Program-made: the position numbers and the translations under genes
Assembly (NCBI RefSeq): GCF_020866905.1
Contig: NZ_JAIVCC010000002.1
Span: 558,001 to 622,000, forward strand
DNA length: 64,000 bases
Reading direction: 5' to 3'
DNA from: Salinimicrobium sediminilitoris
Lineage (GTDB): Bacteria; Bacteroidota; Bacteroidia; Flavobacteriales; Flavobacteriaceae
In this document: positions 60,198-64,000 of the stretch, one piece after another
Position numbering within the stretch: position 1 is the stretch's first letter
Layout: each line of letters starts with the position of its first letter
Notes under the pieces: generated by a model
What the model saw: only the letters and a program-made list of their open reading frames with translations
What the model was told of the DNA's origin: nothing
Database searches by the model: none

Positions 60198-60731
60198 TTA
60201 ATCCAGAAAGCCGTCCAAATCGGGAAGACCGGCTACATTAAGATCTCCTTTTTCAAAAGACTTGAGGAGTCTTATCATAGCTTCAGGATCCATGTCATTG
60301 CCGGTCACCCGTGCAATTCCGAAGCCTTTTTCGTCATCACTTCCAAAGACGATCAATTCATCTATAGCATCTTCCTCTCCCAGGTAATAAAGCTCGGCTT
60401 TACGATTGCCTCCACCATAGCGCATAAGCTGTTTGTACTTGTCGGCTTTTAAAATGGAAGTTAGTCTTTCCTTTTCGGTTTCATAAGCTTCTTTATTCTC
60501 CTCTTTTAAAGGAAATCCAAGAACATTCACTTTTTTAATGGTCTCTAAAGTGGCCTTTTGTTCAGCATTAAGGGCAGAATTATCCCCTGTTAAAAGGCTG
60601 GCAGGGATATCAAAGGCCAAATACTGGTTGTCGTTTTGGTGCTCCACATAAAATTCCTGCAGGGTAGTTTCATTGTCACATGAAACAACCCCCAGGCTTA
60701 GTAGCACCATTATTATGAGTACTTTTTTCAT
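60198..60731 (-). CDS. DUF4252 domain lipoprotein
   Basis: A 177-aa predicted lipoprotein: lipobox GVVSC, Cys18. The mature part matches DUF4252 proteins of Bacteroidota: ASLLTGDNSALNAEQKATLETIKKVNVLGFPLKEENKEAYETEKERLTSILKADKYKQLMRYGGG, then YYLGEEDAIDELIVFGSDDEKGFGIARVTGNDMDPEAMIRLL. Last gene of the second ECF cassette, 1 bp after its paralogue. Function unknown. Confidence 0.88.
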   Translation of the reverse strand: MKKVLIIMVLLSLGVVSCDNETTLQEFYVEHQNDNQYLAFDIPASLLTGDNSALNAEQKATLETIKKVNVLGFPLKEENKEAYETEKERLTSILKADKYKQLMRYGGGNRKAELYYLGEEDAIDELIVFGSDDEKGFGIARVTGNDMDPEAMIRLLKSFEKGDLNVAGLPDLDGFLD

Positions 60732-60732
60732 C

Positions 60733-61257
60733 TTAATTCACTTCTACTTTTTCCAATTCCTTCCCCCCCGGTATCTTGAAATCATTTGCCAGTCTTGATA
60801 CTTGCGAAAGGTTGATTTCCCCGGTTATGTTAAGAATAACAGACATTGGCTTGTCCTTTTCCTCACCTTCCATGAACATGAACAACTGGCTCACGTAATC
60901 ATCATTTTTACCCGGCTTATAGTAGAACCTTACATTTTTTCCATCTTCAGAAACTCTCATAAGTTCTTGCATGCTACCTTTTTTAATATAGGAAGCAACA
61001 TCTAAAGCCATTTGTTGACGAATATCTTCTTTTGTGGTGGAGAGAACTTTCATTTCCTGAAGATTCTCGATTAGGTCAATGTACGCCTGGGTTTCAGGAT
61101 CATCGGCATTAAGGTCAATTTTAGTGAGTAACTTGAACATCTTGCTCGTTACTACTACCGCATCTACTTCTTTCATGCTCTCGTACTTGTCAAAACTCTG
61201 AGCATTTGCAAGAAAGGGTAATATAAGTGCCAATAAGGCTAAGGTTAACTTTTTCAT
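60733..61257 (-). CDS. DUF4252 domain exported protein
   Basis: A 174-aa exported protein, signal peptide 1-19 (LTLALLALILPFLANAQ). The DUF4252 core has the same plan as its downstream neighbour (KLLTKIDLNADDPETQAYIDLIENLQEMKVLSTTKEDIRQQM and MFMEGEEKDKPMSVILNITGEINLSQVSRLANDF), so the two arose by duplication, one later acquiring or losing the lipobox. It lies 15 bp after the putative anti-sigma gene. Confidence 0.88.
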   Translation of the reverse strand: MKKLTLALLALILPFLANAQSFDKYESMKEVDAVVVTSKMFKLLTKIDLNADDPETQAYIDLIENLQEMKVLSTTKEDIRQQMALDVASYIKKGSMQELMRVSEDGKNVRFYYKPGKNDDYVSQLFMFMEGEEKDKPMSVILNITGEINLSQVSRLANDFKIPGGKELEKVEVN

Positions 61258-61272
61258 GGTTTCTAATTTTAA

Positions 61273-61725
61273 TTATTTTACAATTTTATCTTTAGTATTA
61301 TTGAATTCTTCAATGTAGCCCAGGTCCTCTGTCCCCGAATTCATGTACACGGAGACCATTTCTAAAGCCTCAAGGGTTTTTTGCATGGCCAGTTCGGGAT
61401 CTTCATAGGTGCCAAACTCACTAACCTGATTTTCCTGCTGTACCACAATTCCCATGAGGATCGCTATGGAAGCTGCTATTGCCACCCAGGAATATACTTT
61501 CCTTTTAGCAGCCGAAAATTTTACGGCTTTAGGAGTAAAGGAGACCTCTTTGCTGAAGTGTTCGGTTTTTGCCTGCTCAAAGTAACAGAACATTGGAATG
61601 TACTGTTGCAAATGAGGCGCTACCTCTCCCGAGTTGAAGTAGGCCTTTAACCTGTCTTCCTCGGCTCCTGTGGTCTCGGCTTCGAAGTAGCGATCGAGTA
61701 ATTTTTCAATTATTTGCGATTCCAT
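61273..61725 (-). CDS. single-pass membrane protein, putative anti-sigma factor
   Basis: A 150-aa protein: cytosolic N-terminus (1-75, EKLLDRYFEAETTGAEEDRLKAYFNSGEVAPHLQQYIPMFCYFEQA), one TM helix at about 78-96 (VYSWVAIAASIAILMGIVV) and a periplasmic tail. Its start lies 20 bp inside the ECF sigma gene, so translation is coupled. The N-terminal LLDRYFEAETTxxEED pattern is common in proteins encoded after ECF sigma genes in Bacteroidota. No zinc motif. Anti-sigma function is inferred from topology and position. Confidence 0.78.
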   Translation of the reverse strand: MESQIIEKLLDRYFEAETTGAEEDRLKAYFNSGEVAPHLQQYIPMFCYFEQAKTEHFSKEVSFTPKAVKFSAAKRKVYSWVAIAASIAILMGIVVQQENQVSEFGTYEDPELAMQKTLEALEMVSVYMNSGTEDLGYIEEFNNTKDKIVK

Positions 61726-62221
61726 AACGATGTCTTTTAATCATTTCTTCTTTTATTTTTTTGCGGGCTCTGCTTAATGCCACCCGTATGGCTGTTTCGT
61801 TCATTTGGGTCATTTTGGCGATCTCCTCGTACTCATACTGCTCAACCTCCCTTAGTTGAATAAGAATCTTTTGTTGCTCCGGTAATCCTGCAATGATCTT
61901 TTGGACCCAGTTAAGATCATCCTGGACCTCAACCTTGTGTTGCAGGGATGATTCGCCGCATTCGTAATTGCTGTGAACGATCCTAAGGTTATTGTTCTGT
62001 TTTAGCTTGAGCTGGTCGAGACAATGGTTTTTGGTGACCGTCATGGCAAATGCTTCCAGATTATTGTAAGAACTTAACTGCTCCTTTCGGCTCCACAGTT
62101 TTAATATCACCTCCTGGGTTGCATCTTCGGCGGCCTCTTTGGAAACAAGTAACCTTAAGGCAAGTCTGTACATCTTGTCCTGCACCGGTTTCATGAGGCT
62201 TATGAAAGTATGCTGTTTCAT
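61706..62221 (-). CDS. ECF-type RNA polymerase sigma factor
   Basis: A 171-aa ECF sigma factor. Region 2: MYRLALRLLVSKEAAEDATQEVILKLWSRKEQLSSYNNLEAFAMTVTKNHCLDQLK. Region 4: IIAGLPEQQKILIQLREVEQYEYEEIAKMTQMNETAIRVALSRARKKIKE. First gene of a four-gene cassette (sigma, putative anti-sigma, two DUF4252 proteins) and divergent from an S41 peptidase gene, with only 133 bp between them, so the peptidase could be under its control. Confidence 0.93.
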   Translation of the reverse strand: MKQHTFISLMKPVQDKMYRLALRLLVSKEAAEDATQEVILKLWSRKEQLSSYNNLEAFAMTVTKNHCLDQLKLKQNNNLRIVHSNYECGESSLQHKVEVQDDLNWVQKIIAGLPEQQKILIQLREVEQYEYEEIAKMTQMNETAIRVALSRARKKIKEEMIKRHRYGIANN

Positions 62222-62354
62222 TTTGGTTTGGTTGGACGAAGCTTTTTACTGCCCCTTTCCTTTACGACGGTTACAAAACAATTTTGTTACCAGTTATTTG
62301 AAAAATTTTAATTATTCCCACTAAATTTAGACACACCTAATTGTCTATAAAGCT

Positions 62355-63803
62355 ATGAAAACTACCAGAAACCTTCTCTTTAGTCTCTTTCTGCTCCTAC
62401 TTACCGTAAGTTGTTATGATGATCTTGACGATGTTTTCATTCCAGCCAATGATCTCGAAATTAAAAACTTTATTTGGAGTGCGATGAATGATATGTATCT
62501 CTACAAAGCAGATGTTCCTAATCTTGCCGATGATCGCTTTGCCACACAGGCAGAACTTGATGAATTCCTGAAAGGTTTTTCATCTCCAGAAAATCTTTTC
62601 TACGATGGCCTTATAGCCAATCATGATGAATTCAGTTTTTTGGTGGAAGATTACAAAAAGCTTGAAAAATCTTTGGATGGCATTAATCTTACCAACGGAA
62701 TGCAATATGGAGTCATCGCTTATTCTGAAACTTCAGAGGAAGTTCTGGGTTATGTTAGGTACGTATTACCAAATACTTCAGCAGAAGAAAAAGGTATTAA
62801 AAGAGGAGATCTTTTTAATACTGTAGATGGAGTCCAGCTTACAAGAGAAAATTATTTTCGACTACTACAACCTGCATCTTATACCATAGGTCTTGCAGAA
62901 ATAAATGAGGATGAGATCTCATCTACAGGAGAAACCGTTACCCTTCAAAAAGAAGAATATTCTTCAAACCCTGTTTATATAGCAGAAGTTTTAGATACTC
63001 CTGAAGGCAATGTGGGATATCTCATGTATAACGGTTTTACCAGTAGCTTTGATGAAGCTCTTAATGAAGCGTTTGGTATGTTTAAAGCTGAAGGAATTGA
63101 AAATCTAGTCGTGGATCTGCGATATAACGGCGGTGGATCTGTGGAAACTGCCAGTGACCTGGCAAGTATGATCACAGGACAGTTTAAAGGGGAGATATTT
63201 AGTAAGGAACAGTGGAATGAAGACTATCAAATCCTTCTGGAAACTACTGCACCCAAAAGTCTTATCAACCTTTTTAACGACAGGATAAAAACCGGCGCTG
63301 CTATAAATAGCCTTGGATTGGGAAAGGTTTATTTTATTACCACCCTTAGAACAGCTTCGGCGAGTGAATTATTGATCAACAGCCTAAAACCTTACATTGA
63401 AGTTGTACAGGTAGGAGAAAATACAACAGGAAAATTCCAGGCTTCCACTACCCTTTATGACTCGCCAGATTTCCGGAGAAACGGTGCAAATGCAGGGCAT
63501 ACATATGCGGTACAACCTTTGATATATAAAACTCTCAATGCAAATAATGTAAGTGACTATGTCAACGGACTTACACCAGATTATGAAATAAGTGAGAGTA
63601 TTAGAAATCTCGGAACTCTTGGCGATCCCCAGGAGCCCTTACTTGCAGCAGTTCTGGACATAATCGAAGGAAGGGAGCCTACCATGAATTTGAATAGTAA
63701 AAAGCTTAAAGTGTTAGGAGAAAACCAAATGTACGACCCGCTTTATCAAAAAATGTATTCAGAAGAGCCGTTGCCACTTTTCGAACAGAATGTAACATTT
63801 TAA
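62355..63803 (+). CDS. S41 (C-terminal processing) peptidase lipoprotein
   Basis: A 482-aa predicted lipoprotein with lipobox LTVSC (Cys20). A PDZ-like segment is seen at about 125-200 (VLPNTSAEEKGIKRGDLFNTVDGVQL). The tail-specific protease core follows with VVDLRYNGGGSVETASDLASMI at about 252-273. The catalytic Ser is in RTASASELL (335/337) and the general-base Lys in TTGKFQA (Lys360). Likely attached on the periplasmic side or the cell surface. It is divergent from the ECF sigma cassette. A lipoprotein gene follows 73 bp downstream. Confidence 0.93.
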   Translation: MKTTRNLLFSLFLLLLTVSCYDDLDDVFIPANDLEIKNFIWSAMNDMYLYKADVPNLADDRFATQAELDEFLKGFSSPENLFYDGLIANHDEFSFLVEDYKKLEKSLDGINLTNGMQYGVIAYSETSEEVLGYVRYVLPNTSAEEKGIKRGDLFNTVDGVQLTRENYFRLLQPASYTIGLAEINEDEISSTGETVTLQKEEYSSNPVYIAEVLDTPEGNVGYLMYNGFTSSFDEALNEAFGMFKAEGIENLVVDLRYNGGGSVETASDLASMITGQFKGEIFSKEQWNEDYQILLETTAPKSLINLFNDRIKTGAAINSLGLGKVYFITTLRTASASELLINSLKPYIEVVQVGENTTGKFQASTTLYDSPDFRRNGANAGHTYAVQPLIYKTLNANNVSDYVNGLTPDYEISESIRNLGTLGDPQEPLLAAVLDIIEGREPTMNLNSKKLKVLGENQMYDPLYQKMYSEEPLPLFEQNVTF

Positions 63804-63876
63804 CAATTATTTTAGAATTCTCTTTTGAACCAGTCATTAATGTCTTAGTTTTAACCACCACTAAATAAATTTTTAA

Positions 63877-64000
63877 ATGAAGAAGTTATTTTTACCAGTA
63901 TTCCTTTTGGGAATATTTTTCACCTCCTGCTCCAAGGATGACGATGTAGTTGAAGAACCACAAGAGAAAAAAGAAGAAGAAAAAGAAGAAGTTAACCTTG
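63877..64000 (+). CDS. lipoprotein (3' truncated by window edge)
   Basis: Only 41 residues are inside the window. Signal KKLFLPVFLLGIFFTSC gives a lipobox Cys18, followed by an acidic and Lys/Glu-rich stretch (SKDDDVVEEPQEKKEEEKEEV), a linker commonly placed before a surface domain in Bacteroidota lipoproteins. The functional domain is beyond the end. It is co-directional with the S41 peptidase gene. Confidence 0.75.
   Translation, partial: MKKLFLPVFLLGIFFTSCSKDDDVVEEPQEKKEEEKEEVNL

Overview
The window is chromosomal core-genome sequence from a member of the Flavobacteriaceae (Bacteroidota), most likely a marine genus near Gramella/Christiangramia, Salegentibacter or Salinimicrobium. The genus is inference. 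The order/family call rests on promoters of the TTG-N19-TAnnTTTG type, A-rich leaders instead of strong Shine-Dalgarno sites, families typical of the group (DUF4290, DUF493, DUF6495-like, DUF4252, GIN-domain proteins), a six-S1-domain rpsA, and a MurA with Asp instead of the catalytic Cys. GC content looks to be about 40%. The only clear mobile element is one intact IS3-family insertion sequence near the left end.

Layout. 1-8.4 kb: a truncated RhlE-type DEAD-box helicase, the IS3 element, an SDR dehydrogenase, a macrodomain protein, an MDR-type reductase, then rpsA and cmk. Two clusters of a palindromic repeat with core GTCCCTACGGGAC lie here. 8.5-16.4 kb: lon, an ECF sigma operon (sigma, membrane-anchored putative anti-sigma, two secreted beta-solenoid-like proteins), an MFS transporter and an M48 metallopeptidase lipoprotein. 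16.5-26.7 kb: an alpha/beta hydrolase, two MsrB enzymes, a lipoprotein, lpdA, a MoxR/VWA pair, a DPH6-like ligase, aroQ between two paralogous barrel-like genes, and a third barrel gene. 26.7-38.1 kb: xerD, an aldo/keto reductase, hpf, murA, DUF4290, DUF493, a P-loop kinase-like ATPase, recQ, fmt, an HU gene, a YqgE/AlgH protein, a class IV aminotransferase and a START-like protein. 38.2-47 kb: tRNA-Met, a cluster of small envelope proteins, a second aldo/keto reductase, a HemG-like flavodoxin, hisS, a MacB-like permease and the rpsF-rpsR-rplI operon. 47-64 kb: an orphan LytTR regulator, priA, a YihY membrane protein, nadC, rlmH, a RdgB-type pyrophosphatase, a DbpA-domain DEAD-box helicase, trmH, a sirtuin, purB, a second ECF sigma cassette with two DUF4252 proteins, an S41 peptidase lipoprotein and the start of another lipoprotein.

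How the genes work together. Translation and RNA metabolism dominate (rpsA, rpsF/R, rplI, hpf, fmt, hisS, rlmH, trmH, two DEAD-box helicases, tRNA-Met), with DNA maintenance (recQ, priA, xerD, HU), protein quality control and repair (lon, MsrB pair, M48 peptidase) and central metabolism (lpdA, aroQ, nadC, purB, cmk, murA). Two ECF sigma cassettes share one design: sigma gene overlapping a single-TM putative anti-sigma gene, followed by secreted proteins of unknown function.

No defence island, prophage, CRISPR array or biosynthetic cluster is visible. The most unusual signals are non-coding: a 13-bp palindrome AAAATGNCATTTT present seven times, inside and outside genes; the GTCCCTACGGGAC clusters; and a series of intergenic short-word tandem repeats, most of them against gene 3' ends. 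At protein level the notable points are a sirtuin with the deacylase Tyr-x-x-Arg motif but without the zinc cysteines, and the Asp-type MurA.
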